In this document: piece by piece, positions 19,079 through 28,691 of the stretch
How positions within the stretch are numbered: the stretch's first letter is position 1
Layout of the letters: the number at the start of each line of letters is the position of its first letter
Assembly: GCA_009785045.1 (NCBI GenBank)
Contig: WQXC01000002.1
Location: 1 to 35,226 of the forward strand
Source of the DNA: Treponema sp.
GTDB taxonomy: Bacteria; Spirochaetota; Spirochaetia; Treponematales; Breznakiellaceae
Direction: 5' to 3'
DNA length: 35,226 nucleotides
The notes under the pieces: generated by a model
Seen by the model: the letters and a program-made list of their open reading frames with translations, nothing else
The model's database searches: none
Told to the model about the DNA's origin: nothing
Made by a program: the position numbers and the translations under genes

Positions 19079-21925
19079 TCATTTAATATAAAAACTTTCC
19101 TGTGGTCCCAGGTAAGATTCTAAAGGTTCCTTGCCTTCCCTGTATATAAGAATTCTTTCAAGAACCAGCCCTGCTTCAAGCGCGCCAATGGAAATTTCCT
19201 GAATTCCGTTTCCAAACGTAAAAGAAACCCTATTAATACGAATATTATCCAGTACACCCTTGCACCAGTCTTCATCTGATGGATTTCCTGCTTTAAAGTC
19301 CCCGGGTATCGCTGTAATAACCTGTTTTTCACCCTTGGAACCAGAAATCATAAACCTTAGAGGACGCTTATCCTGTACAGAATTTGTCGGAGTAGTCCAT
19401 ATCTCTGCGGTATAACTTCCTTTTTCTTCGATAAAAAACCGGTAAGTCAAAGCAGGTTTTTCTTCTTTTTCGTTAAAATTAACAGTTGCGGGAAAGACCT
19501 TCATACCGCATCCGCTTCTTCCGTAGTTCTTAAGTTCAACAAACCCTGCGCCGTTAGAATCTTTTTTTTCACAATAATGATTTGCTTCCATGGCAATTAC
19601 ATCATTATTTTCCAGGAATGTCATTGGCGGCAGGTTTTTAATATCTACGGCTTTTGCTTTTATCTCTACTGCTACAACAGTTTGCTTGTCTTTGATTAGT
19701 AAACGTGCATTTTGTTCGCCTGAAATTTTTTGTCTGTTACACCGCAGCACTATTTCTTCCTGTACTTCAACAGAACCATTTAACGAACTAATCTCCAGCC
19801 AGTCATGCTGTGCATCCGGTTCAATTCTATAGTCCAGAGTTTCAATTCCATCATTTGCTATTTCAATAATTACTTCATCATTTCCGGCATAAAGAAAGTC
19901 ATTTATTATAATTGTTTCCGGATTGCCGTAAGTTTTTGTATATATAGGTTCCTGGTCTTTACGGGAAACAACCATACGCGGTTTATATGCCGGTTCAACC
20001 TGAAGGCGCAGCGGATATCTGCAATTGTCTTCGTTCCATTTGACAAATCCAATATGCTGTTCAAGTTCCATACCCTTCCATTTACTGTTTCTAAATAATG
20101 CGAATTCATTTGATAAAGCGCGATCATTATTAATGCATTCCGTTACAAGAGTTGCATATTTATTTGCAATTTTTTTACCCTGATTCGCATAATGCCTGTT
20201 TTTACCGGCAAATAAATGCATCCGCAGCAGGTTAATGCTTGCTCTTGCCGGAAAATAAATCAGGCTGTAGTATGCTTCCTTTTCTTTCTCCAAAAGCGCG
20301 TTGTAGATTTCTTCGTTTGTTTTTTCAATGTTACCGGCAAGAGCCAGCATTCTGTCTGTTTCCAGATAATGACACGGATGATAAATATTTTCGTTAAGCG
20401 CTTCGGGACGCCGCATTGCATTCATTCTGATGTATCCATGAAGAACACTTGCCATTTTCTCACGCAAAGAAACATCCACAGCCGGGAAAGTTTTTTTCAG
20501 CCAATCATTGGTGTAAATATCTATGCTGTTAGGTGCATTTGTTCCCCATTTTTCAAAGTCATAAGCCAGTTCCAGAAAATAAGCCAGAGGCACTTCGTTG
20601 AATTTCAAGTCTCCTGCATTGACAATCCAAACATCCTTTATTCCGTAATCATAAGCCATGCACATTTGTTCCCAGGTTCTCTCAAAAGATGTAGACGGCA
20701 TCCATTCATACGAAATAGGTCCTCCGTGATAATCAAAATGATAATACATTCCAAATCCGCCTCTGCGCGCACGCAGTTTATCCGTAGGCAGCGTACGCAT
20801 GAAGCCAAAGTTATCCTCGCAGAGCATACAGATAACGCCGTTAAGTTCATCCCAATCCTTAAGACCGGCTACATGATCGTTACCGTAAAAATATTCTTCT
20901 ACTTCTTTATATAAAGCCAATACCTGCGGAACATTATCAATATCCGGATTAACATGTTTTTTTATCAGTTCGCGCTGGTTTTTGATTATATCTTTTAACA
21001 AACCAATATTTTCCTTAAGCGCTGCATCATCGCCAAGCATTGAGCTGTCACGTTCACCGCGCATTCCTATGGTTATTAATTTCTCGTATTTTCCGCTTCT
21101 TTTTAATCCGTCTTCCCAGTATTTTAAAAGTCCGTTTTTATTGGTGTAATAACTCCATTCTTTGCCATATTCAGAATTTGGTCCCCTGACCTTATCCCAT
21201 TCTTCGCTTGCACGCAGACAGGGTTCATGATGAGAAGCGCCGACCACAACACCATAAATATCCGCGAGCTCTTCGTTAAGGTTTCCAGGTCCGTCAAGAG
21301 CAAACGAAGAAGTCCACATTGCAGGCCACAGGTAATTGCCTTTAAGCCGCAGTAAAAGTTCAAATACATGATCGTACATTTCTGCGTTAAAACCTTTATA
21401 GTGACTAAACGTCCAGTTTCCAAAACACGGCCACTCATCATTAATAAAAAATCCGCGGTACTTAACGCTTGGTTCTTTGGAAATTTTTTCTATCTTTTGG
21501 GTTATTTCTATTTTGTCATTTTTAACAGGATCAACATCACCCCAAAAATGCAGCGGAGAAACGCCGATAAATTCTGACAATGCGAATATACCGTAAATGG
21601 TTCCGCGTTTGTCGCTTCCGCAGATAAGTAAAACTTTTGATGCGCTGCCATATGATCCATCTATTAGTTTAATCTGGTAGACTTCTCTTTTTCCTCTGAT
21701 TGCAGAAGGATCAAATTTACCTTCACTTATAAATTTTTCTGCAAGCGGACTCTTTCCCAATGTTGCAAAAACAAAACAAGTATCGCAATTTAAATCTTTT
21801 GGAATTGAATCCAGTATATCAGGGAGCGCTCCGCTTACTTTTTCAAAATCCTTTGCTGCTTTTCCAGCGATTCTTTTTACTCCCTCGAATGCTTCCGGCT
21901 CTACTGCAAAAATGAATTTACTCAT
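19079..21925 (-). CDS. Glycoside hydrolase family 115-like (xylan alpha-1,2-glucuronidase type)
   Basis: Long protein with GH115-like blocks: 'RGFFINDEWPCFGNW', 'LRLKGNYLWPAMW', 'YGVVVGASHHEPCLRA', 'ITIGMRGERDSSM', 'YYHFDYHGGPISYEWMPS'. The ORF extends to 21955, but ATG 21925 (MSKFIFAVEPEAF) has AAAGGAAA upstream and avoids overlap with the preceding gene. Confidence 0.85.
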   Translation of the reverse strand: MSKFIFAVEPEAFEGVKRIAGKAAKDFEKVSGALPDILDSIPKDLNCDTCFVFATLGKSPLAEKFISEGKFDPSAIRGKREVYQIKLIDGSYGSASKVLLICGSDKRGTIYGIFALSEFIGVSPLHFWGDVDPVKNDKIEITQKIEKISKEPSVKYRGFFINDEWPCFGNWTFSHYKGFNAEMYDHVFELLLRLKGNYLWPAMWTSSFALDGPGNLNEELADIYGVVVGASHHEPCLRASEEWDKVRGPNSEYGKEWSYYTNKNGLLKYWEDGLKRSGKYEKLITIGMRGERDSSMLGDDAALKENIGLLKDIIKNQRELIKKHVNPDIDNVPQVLALYKEVEEYFYGNDHVAGLKDWDELNGVICMLCEDNFGFMRTLPTDKLRARRGGFGMYYHFDYHGGPISYEWMPSTSFERTWEQMCMAYDYGIKDVWIVNAGDLKFNEVPLAYFLELAYDFEKWGTNAPNSIDIYTNDWLKKTFPAVDVSLREKMASVLHGYIRMNAMRRPEALNENIYHPCHYLETDRMLALAGNIEKTNEEIYNALLEKEKEAYYSLIYFPARASINLLRMHLFAGKNRHYANQGKKIANKYATLVTECINNDRALSNEFALFRNSKWKGMELEQHIGFVKWNEDNCRYPLRLQVEPAYKPRMVVSRKDQEPIYTKTYGNPETIIINDFLYAGNDEVIIEIANDGIETLDYRIEPDAQHDWLEISSLNGSVEVQEEIVLRCNRQKISGEQNARLLIKDKQTVVAVEIKAKAVDIKNLPPMTFLENNDVIAMEANHYCEKKDSNGAGFVELKNYGRSGCGMKVFPATVNFNEKEEKPALTYRFFIEEKGSYTAEIWTTPTNSVQDKRPLRFMISGSKGEKQVITAIPGDFKAGNPSDEDWCKGVLDNIRINRVSFTFGNGIQEISIGALEAGLVLERILIYREGKEPLESYLGPQESFYIK

Positions 21926-21941
21926 GATCGTTTCCTTTTGT

Positions 21942-24458
21942 TTATTTATCTTCATTTATTAAGGGAGCAAGTTCCCTTAAAACGGCATTAAACTCTGTCT
22001 CCAGCGCATTTAACTGCTCTTTAGAAACTAAGTTAACACCATTCATAAGCTGACGTTCTACCGCATCAGCGGCAGACTGCAGATTATTTTTTTCAATCTG
22101 GCCTGCGTTGCTTCTTAACGTATGGACCAGCCTGTGCGCTAACTTTACATCACCTGTATCCAGCGCATTTGTAATTTCTTCAAATTTATTACGGTTATTA
22201 TTTACAAAGTAAGATTCAAGCGATTTTTTAAACACTAAATCAGATTCAACCAAAAAATCGGCATCAGACAGACTGCCTGCTTTCTGTGAAACACCGGCTG
22301 TTTTAATCGGTTTTAAAAATTTTAAAAGACACTGCCACAGTTCCTGTGATGTAAACGGTTTGCCGATACAATCCTGCAAGCCGCTGTTTTTGTAAATCTG
22401 CCTTTCATCGAACATTACGTTAGAGGTCATGGCTATTATGGGAACTTTTGCATTAAGCCCGATTATTTTTTTGGAAGCATCAAGACCGTCCATTACAGGC
22501 ATATGCATATCCATAAAGACAAGATCAAACTGCTTTTCACCGCTTAACATCCGCCCCCGAACCATATCAAAGCCGATTTTGCCATTCCACGCCACAATCG
22601 TTTTAATACCTACTCTTGCAAGATGTTCGCTTATAACCTGTTGATTCATGGGATTATCTTCGCATAATAATATTTCTCCCTCAAAGGCAGGTTTTTCAAC
22701 ATCATTTAAGGTCATTATATTTCTGGGAGTATAATTTTCTGACTCATCCATTGTTTCGAATGTTAATTCAAAACTAAACTTGCTTCCAACTCCCGGAGAA
22801 CTTTCAACAAAAAGTTTTCCGCCCATCAAGTCCAGAATATTTTTTGTTATGGAAAGACCAAGTCCTGTGCCGCCGTATTGCCGTGTAGTGCTTGTTTCGG
22901 CCTGCGTAAATGGATCAAATATTTTAACAATTTGCTCATTTGTCATGCCAATACCGCTGTCACTAATTTCAAAATATATTGTGACAAACTTATCTGTTTT
23001 TGCCTTAATTTTCGCATAAACCTTGACAGTCCCGATATTAGTAAATTTAATCGCGTTTGTAAGCAGATTTATAAATACCTGGCGTAATCTTGTAGGATCC
23101 CCCATTGGTATCTTTCCCAAACAAGGTTCAGCATAAAAGTGCAGCTCTATACCCTTCTCCACTGCATTTGGCATAACCAGAATACGGCAGCTTGTAAATA
23201 AATCCTGCAGATCAAAAGGAATTTTTTCCAGTTCAATTTTTCCGGATTCAATTTTAGAAATATCCAGTACGTTATTAATAATCTGAAGCAGCCACTCGGT
23301 GTTTAATTTTATCTTATCCAAATAATCTTTTGTCCGCGGAGACACTTCATCATCCAGAGCCAGTTCAGAAAATCCCATTATACTGTTCATTGGCGTCCGT
23401 ATTTCATGGCTTACATTTGCAATAAAGACAGATTTTGCACGGTTTGCAGTTTCGGCATCGTTCATTGATTTTCGTAATGGTTTAATAAGTCCGGAAATAA
23501 ACATGTTAAATATAATAAATACAAAAGCCATTACCAAAAGCATTACAAGAAAAAGAGATGTCATGGTATTATTAAAATCACTTAAACGATTTGGCAGTAT
23601 AATTACTGAATACCATTCCAACAGGGGTATTGCTGCCATCGCTATTTTTCCCATAGATGAATTAAAAATTAATGTCTCGTCCGGTAAAATGTTTTTTGCA
23701 AGATTTAAAATACTAACATCGGTATCTGCAAGCTGGTCATCGATATTCTTTTTTTCCGCTACATATTCAACATTTTCAGCTCCGGTAATCTCTCCCATTG
23801 CATTAAAAAAATAAATAGTAACTCTGCCGTCGCTGTCCTTATAAACTGACGCTAAAAATGTTGAAAGATCAATTCCTGTACCAACCATACCAAGCGGCTT
23901 TCGGTTTTCATCAAAAACCGGCGCATTTATCCAGAGGTTTGTTACATTAAGATCGGGATTATAGTTAATGTTAAAATTGTACACTTCTGTCTGGTAAAGA
24001 GTCATGTGATACCAGTAATTCTCGGGGCTTACAGGATCAACAATGTAAGAAATATACTCATCTGAATAAAATATTTTATCAAGGTCATTAACCCAAAAAA
24101 CAGTTTTTGCAGTAAAAGCCTGACGATATGCGTCAATTTCTTCAAAAGCAAGTTTTCTTAATTCCGAATCGCCGGGATTTGCAAAATACCTTCTTATCAG
24201 CGGAGAATTTGCCATTTTTAATGCAATGGAAATTTCACTGTTTACGGACATTCCAAGCCTAAGACGTTCAATTTCCAGCATATTGGTTAGTTCACCGTCA
24301 TTGTTTGCTCCGATTATCTGCTGCATAGAAAAAATAAATAATATTCCGCCGCCAACAAGAATTATAAAAAATAGTATTGCGGAAAATATGATAAACTTTC
24401 TCATCAGAGGGATTTGATTTTTTTGCAAATTCCACATCCCGTACTTATTTTCCAACAT
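21942..24458 (-). CDS. Membrane hybrid sensor histidine kinase (Cache-like periplasmic sensor - HisKA - HATPase - receiver - Hpt)
   Basis: Two TM segments flanking about 270 aa with Cache-like 'MVGTGIDLSTFLASVY'; HisKA '[22 protein letters not shown]'; HATPase 'NLLTNAIKFTN', 'GTGLGLSI'; receiver 'DLVFMDMHMPVMDG'; Hpt-like 'RLVHTLRSNAGQIE'. Confidence 0.9.
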   Translation of the reverse strand: MLENKYGMWNLQKNQIPLMRKFIIFSAILFFIILVGGGILFIFSMQQIIGANNDGELTNMLEIERLRLGMSVNSEISIALKMANSPLIRRYFANPGDSELRKLAFEEIDAYRQAFTAKTVFWVNDLDKIFYSDEYISYIVDPVSPENYWYHMTLYQTEVYNFNINYNPDLNVTNLWINAPVFDENRKPLGMVGTGIDLSTFLASVYKDSDGRVTIYFFNAMGEITGAENVEYVAEKKNIDDQLADTDVSILNLAKNILPDETLIFNSSMGKIAMAAIPLLEWYSVIILPNRLSDFNNTMTSLFLVMLLVMAFVFIIFNMFISGLIKPLRKSMNDAETANRAKSVFIANVSHEIRTPMNSIMGFSELALDDEVSPRTKDYLDKIKLNTEWLLQIINNVLDISKIESGKIELEKIPFDLQDLFTSCRILVMPNAVEKGIELHFYAEPCLGKIPMGDPTRLRQVFINLLTNAIKFTNIGTVKVYAKIKAKTDKFVTIYFEISDSGIGMTNEQIVKIFDPFTQAETSTTRQYGGTGLGLSITKNILDLMGGKLFVESSPGVGSKFSFELTFETMDESENYTPRNIMTLNDVEKPAFEGEILLCEDNPMNQQVISEHLARVGIKTIVAWNGKIGFDMVRGRMLSGEKQFDLVFMDMHMPVMDGLDASKKIIGLNAKVPIIAMTSNVMFDERQIYKNSGLQDCIGKPFTSQELWQCLLKFLKPIKTAGVSQKAGSLSDADFLVESDLVFKKSLESYFVNNNRNKFEEITNALDTGDVKLAHRLVHTLRSNAGQIEKNNLQSAADAVERQLMNGVNLVSKEQLNALETEFNAVLRELAPLINEDK

Positions 24459-24472
24459 TATATCCTTAATAG

Positions 24473-25234
24473 TTATCCGAATTTTCCGGAAATATAATCA
24501 CTTGTTCTTTTATCTTTTGGATTCATAAAAACTTCCGCTTTTGTACCTTCTTCCGTAAGGTGTCCCATCAGCATGAAGACTGCTCTATCACAAATTCGAC
24601 CTGCCTGCTGCACATTGTGCGGAGCGATTACAATTGTAAATTGTTCTTTAAGCTGAATTAAGGATTCTTCTATTTTTGCAGTTGATATTGGATCAAGACC
24701 GGAACATGCTCTGTCAATTAGAATTACTTCAGGCTGTAATGCCAGCACACGGGCAATACACATACGCTGCTGCTGACCGCCTGACAGGCTCATTCCGGAA
24801 ATTGAAAGCCTGTCTTTTACTTCATCCCAAAGTGCGGCTTTTTTTAAAGAGTCTTCAACGATATCCGCAAGATCACTTTTGCTTTTTCCTCCGATCAAGC
24901 GCGGACCATAAGCAATATTTTCAAAAATAGAAATAGGAAGAGGTGTTGGCACTTCAAAGACCATTCCTACTTTCCGGCGAAGTTCTGTAACGTTGATATC
25001 CTCGGCATGGATATTTTGACCGTCCAAAAGTATTTCGCCGTTCATCCATGCGCCGGGATTTAAGTCGCAAAGCCTGTTAAGCGAACGCAGCAAAGTTGTA
25101 ATACCGCTGTTTGCAGGTCCAAAAATAGCCATTATTTTATTTGCAGGAATTTTTAAGTTTAGATCGTGGATAACCTGCTTTTTATCGTAATAAACATTTA
25201 TGTTATTTAAAACAATCTTATATTGTTGATCCAT
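24473..25234 (-). CDS. pstB: PstB-like phosphate ABC transporter ATPase, degenerate nucleotide-binding site copy
   Basis: Conserved PstB sequence ending KDKRTSDYISGKFG. Walker A is GPANSGITT (Lys->Ile45), Q-loop VFEVP (Gln->Glu94), Walker B ILIDRACSGLDP (catalytic Glu->Arg175). Signature LSGGQQQR is intact. Confidence 0.9.
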   Translation of the reverse strand: MDQQYKIVLNNINVYYDKKQVIHDLNLKIPANKIMAIFGPANSGITTLLRSLNRLCDLNPGAWMNGEILLDGQNIHAEDINVTELRRKVGMVFEVPTPLPISIFENIAYGPRLIGGKSKSDLADIVEDSLKKAALWDEVKDRLSISGMSLSGGQQQRMCIARVLALQPEVILIDRACSGLDPISTAKIEESLIQLKEQFTIVIAPHNVQQAGRICDRAVFMLMGHLTEEGTKAEVFMNPKDKRTSDYISGKFG

Positions 25235-25237
25235 GCT

Positions 25238-26122
25238 CTACCTCTTTAAAGATTTAGCAATAAACCTGTTTACCAGCGTATTTGCAACAACGTTTATCAG
25301 CAAAATAAGAATTATTAAAAGCGCTGCCGTACCATATGCGTTTTCCATCGATATACCTTCCGATGCCAAAATAAAAAAGTGAACCGCCATTGTTCTTGTC
25401 GAAGAAAAAATTGAATTCGGCATACGTAATACAAAACCTGCAGTAAGATAAACTGCGGCAGCTTCGGCGACACAGCGGCCAACGCTTAAAATAACGCCGT
25501 TTACAATGCCAAGAAGAGCCGATGGGAAAACAACCCTGCTTATTGTCTGCCATTTTGTCGCACCCAAAGAAAAACTTACTTCGCGGTAGATTTTTGGAAC
25601 AGCAAGAATTGCTTCTTCTGATGTGCGAATAACTGTTGGCAGAATCATAATAGCCAGCGTTAATCCGCCCGATAAAATTGACCACCCCAAATTAAGAATT
25701 ATTACAAAGAAAATAAAACCAAAAAGTCCGTATACGATGGAAGGTATCCCTGCCAAAGATTCTGCGCTAAAACGGATAATACGGGTTACGAAAGTTTCTT
25801 TCGTATATTCTGCAAGATAAAAAGCAGTTCCTATGCCAAATGGAATTACCAAAATGATGGCAAGACCGGTCACCATAAAAGTACCAACTATCGTAGATGA
25901 AATACCGCCTTCACGTCCCATGCTTCGCGGAATTTCCGTTAAAAATTGAAAATTGATTACAGGAAGACCCCTGAATAAAATATAAAAAATAATAAATAAT
26001 AAAAGCCCGATAATAGAAAGGGCGATTGTCCAAATTAAAATTTTTACTATCTTTTCGCCTTGAGCAGGCTTAATTTTTAACACCGTTTTTATTTTTAATA
26101 ACAGGTTTAATATTGATTTCAT
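25238..26122 (-). CDS. pstA: Phosphate ABC transporter permease PstA
   Basis: PstA motifs 'REGGISSTIVGTFMVTGLAIILVIPFGIGTAFYLAEY', 'SLAGIPSIVYGLFGF', 'SLGATKWQTISRVVFPSALLGIVNGVILSVGR'. Confidence 0.95.
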   Translation of the reverse strand: MKSILNLLLKIKTVLKIKPAQGEKIVKILIWTIALSIIGLLLFIIFYILFRGLPVINFQFLTEIPRSMGREGGISSTIVGTFMVTGLAIILVIPFGIGTAFYLAEYTKETFVTRIIRFSAESLAGIPSIVYGLFGFIFFVIILNLGWSILSGGLTLAIMILPTVIRTSEEAILAVPKIYREVSFSLGATKWQTISRVVFPSALLGIVNGVILSVGRCVAEAAAVYLTAGFVLRMPNSIFSSTRTMAVHFFILASEGISMENAYGTAALLIILILLINVVANTLVNRFIAKSLKR

Positions 26123-26979
26123 TATCTCTTCCGTGTTATATACTGAGCGAATGAATTCAACAGCATGATTGAAACAAACAATACAATACCTGTTGCAAAT
26201 AGCGCCTGCTGGTGCTCGCCGGATGCGTAGCCCATTTCGATCCCGATATTTGTAGTAAGAGTTCTTACAGGATCTAAAATACTTTCGGGAAGCGCAACCG
26301 CGTTACCCAAAACCATAATTACCGCCATCGTTTCACCGACAGCGCGTCCAATGCCAAGGATTACCGCAGCCACAATTCCGGATTTTGCCGCCGGCAGCAT
26401 AACCGAAGAAATTGTCTGCCAATGCGTTAAACCCAAAGCAAGAGCGCCTTCCTTGTACTGCTTTGGCAGCGCTAAAATCGATACTTCCGAAATACTGATG
26501 ATAGTCGGCAAAATCATAATTCCAAGGATTATTGAACCTGTTAAAATGCTTAACCCCGGTCCGCCCAGGTAATTACGAACAGCAGGAACAACAAATACTA
26601 AACCTAAAAATCCATAAACTACAGAAGGAATACCTGCCAGAAGCTGTATTGCAGGCCTGAAAATATTACTCATTATTGGAGGAGCAAACTCGGCAAGAAA
26701 AACGCTGCAGCAAATTCCGACAGGAACACCAATAATAACAGCGCCGATAGTGACCGTTAAAGTACCGATAATCATGGGGAAGATTCCAAATAATCCCCTT
26801 GACGGCGCCCATTCCATTCCGAAAATAAAATTGATAATACCAACCTGCGCAATAATCGGAGCGCCTCTTATAATGATAAAAACCGTAATTAATACAAGCA
26901 CAGATATTGATGACAGGGCAAGAACAAAAAAGATGTTTCTGGAAAGATTCTCTTTAAACTTTTTAATCAATTTTGTCAT
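26122..26979 (-). CDS. pstC: Phosphate ABC transporter permease PstC
   Basis: PstC motifs 'GIFPMIIGTLTVTIGAVIIGVPVGI', 'LLAGIPSVVYGFLGLVFVVP', 'ALGLTHWQTISSVMLPAAKSGIVAAVILGIGRAVGETMAV'. Confidence 0.95.
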   Translation of the reverse strand: MTKLIKKFKENLSRNIFFVLALSSISVLVLITVFIIIRGAPIIAQVGIINFIFGMEWAPSRGLFGIFPMIIGTLTVTIGAVIIGVPVGICCSVFLAEFAPPIMSNIFRPAIQLLAGIPSVVYGFLGLVFVVPAVRNYLGGPGLSILTGSIILGIMILPTIISISEVSILALPKQYKEGALALGLTHWQTISSVMLPAAKSGIVAAVILGIGRAVGETMAVIMVLGNAVALPESILDPVRTLTTNIGIEMGYASGEHQQALFATGIVLFVSIMLLNSFAQYITRKR

Positions 26980-26994
26980 ATACTATTTACCATT

Positions 26995-27789
26995 TTAAGG
27001 TATAAGCCCCTCTTGTGTCATCAGTTCTTTTCCATGCGGAGAAAGAATAAATTCAATAAACTCCATTGCAAGCCCCGTAGGCGGTATTGACTTTGACACA
27101 AATAAAAACGGTCTAAAAAGGCTGTAGCTGCGATTCATGACATTTTCACTTGAAGCCTCTATGCCTTCCAGACTTACGGCTTTTACTGTCTTATCAACAA
27201 GCCCCAGGGATATAAACCCGATTGAATTAGGATCGCCTGCAACAAGCTGCCTTACAGCGCCGTTGGAATTCTGAACAATTGCCCTGGGGGTTATTCTGAG
27301 CGCCGAAGAACCGGTTCCCATTACCATTTCTTCAAAAGCGCTTCTGGTTCCCGAACCTTCTTCCCGCGCTATGATATGTATCCTTGCCTGCCTGCCGCCG
27401 AGCTGGCTCCAGTCAGTTATATTTGCCGCATAAATATCACGCACCTGCTCAAGCGTTAAATCGTTTACAGGATTGTTTGGATTAACTATTACTGCAAGAC
27501 CGTCTTTTGCAATTTCTACAGACCAAAGGTCTTCTTCTGTTCTTTTAAGCCAGCGTGACGACATGCCAATATCTGCGGCGCCCGATTCGGCGGCAGTAAT
27601 GCCGGCAGAGGAACCGCCGCCCTGAATATCAATACCGCTGCCGGGAAACATCAATTCAAATTCTTCCGCCAGAAGTTCGACATACGGCTGCACAGAAGTG
27701 GAACCTGCAACAACAAGATTTGCAGCAGATCTCCCGCCGCAAGAAATAACCGCCAAAGAAATTAACAATAGCAAAAATATTTTTTTCAT
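26995..27789 (-). CDS. pstS: Phosphate-binding lipoprotein PstS
   Basis: Lipobox SLAVISCGG; '[18 protein letters not shown]', '[27 protein letters not shown]', '[14 protein letters not shown]' phosphate-binding motifs. Confidence 0.93.
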   Translation of the reverse strand: MKKIFLLLLISLAVISCGGRSAANLVVAGSTSVQPYVELLAEEFELMFPGSGIDIQGGGSSAGITAAESGAADIGMSSRWLKRTEEDLWSVEIAKDGLAVIVNPNNPVNDLTLEQVRDIYAANITDWSQLGGRQARIHIIAREEGSGTRSAFEEMVMGTGSSALRITPRAIVQNSNGAVRQLVAGDPNSIGFISLGLVDKTVKAVSLEGIEASSENVMNRSYSLFRPFLFVSKSIPPTGLAMEFIEFILSPHGKELMTQEGLIP

Positions 27790-28577
27790 CCGAACCTGCC
27801 GGTTATATAATCTTCTGTACGTTTATCTTTTGGTTTAATAAACATCTCGCGTGTTGGACCGTATTCAACCAGTTTTCCCACTCTGTCATCACCAATCATT
27901 AAAAACGCAGACATACCGGAAACACGCATCGCCTGTTCCATGTTATGTGTCACAATAACAATCGTATATTTTTTAACCAAATCCAGCATTAGTTCTTCGA
28001 TCTTCATTGTAGATTCAGGATCAAGAGCGCTGCATGATTCATCCATTAAAATGACATCCGGCTCTATCGCAATAGCGCGCGCTATACACAATCTTTGCTG
28101 TTCACCGGCTGTTAAATCCAGACCAGGTTTTTTTAACTTATCTTTTACATCGTCCCAAAGCGCAACCTGCGACAAACTGCGTTCTACGATATCATTCAAT
28201 ATTTGTGTACGTCTGATTCCATGCTGCCTGGGGCCGATGGCAATATTGTCATAAATACTTTTAGGAAACACATTAGGACGCTGAAAAACCATACCAACTC
28301 TTTTCCTGAGCGAAACAACGTCTGTAGCAGCGTCAAAAATGGAAAGATCATCCAGAAAAACACTGCCATCAACCCTGACACTGGGAATTAAATCGTTCAT
28401 GCGGTTAAAAACACGCAATAAAGTTGATTTTCCGCAGCCGGAAGGACCTATAATTGCGGTTATGGTACGATCGTAGATATCCATCGTTATATCGCCCAGC
28501 GCATGAAAAGAGCCGTAATAGAGGTTTAATGCGTCTGTCTTTAGCTTAACGCCTTTTTCCATTGTATTGGTTGTCAT
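27786..28577 (-). CDS. pstB: PstB phosphate ABC transporter ATPase, catalytic-site-intact copy with degenerate signature
   Basis: Walker [11 protein letters not shown]-loop VFQRP, Walker [15 protein letters not shown]-loop [10 protein letters not shown] signature is LTAGEQQR instead of LSGGQQQR. Ends [14 protein letters not shown]. Confidence 0.93.
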   Translation of the reverse strand: MTTNTMEKGVKLKTDALNLYYGSFHALGDITMDIYDRTITAIIGPSGCGKSTLLRVFNRMNDLIPSVRVDGSVFLDDLSIFDAATDVVSLRKRVGMVFQRPNVFPKSIYDNIAIGPRQHGIRRTQILNDIVERSLSQVALWDDVKDKLKKPGLDLTAGEQQRLCIARAIAIEPDVILMDESCSALDPESTMKIEELMLDLVKKYTIVIVTHNMEQAMRVSGMSAFLMIGDDRVGKLVEYGPTREMFIKPKDKRTEDYITGRFG

Positions 28578-28691
28578 TCTGCCAACTCTATGTATATAGT
28601 ATACTTTTTTTAAGATGGTTTAAAGGGGGATTTAAGGAAATAATAGGAAGAAATAGATGACAAAATCGCGTTAATTTTTTATTGTTAAGGT

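Noticed and set aside
19067-19080. Short hairpin GAGG-N6-CCTC at the end of the GH115 gene
   Set aside because: Only a 4-bp stem with no convincing U-tract; not called a terminator.
20216-20914. 232-aa plus-strand ORF inside the GH115 gene
   Set aside because: Antisense to conserved GH115 blocks; no recognisable domain or RBS.
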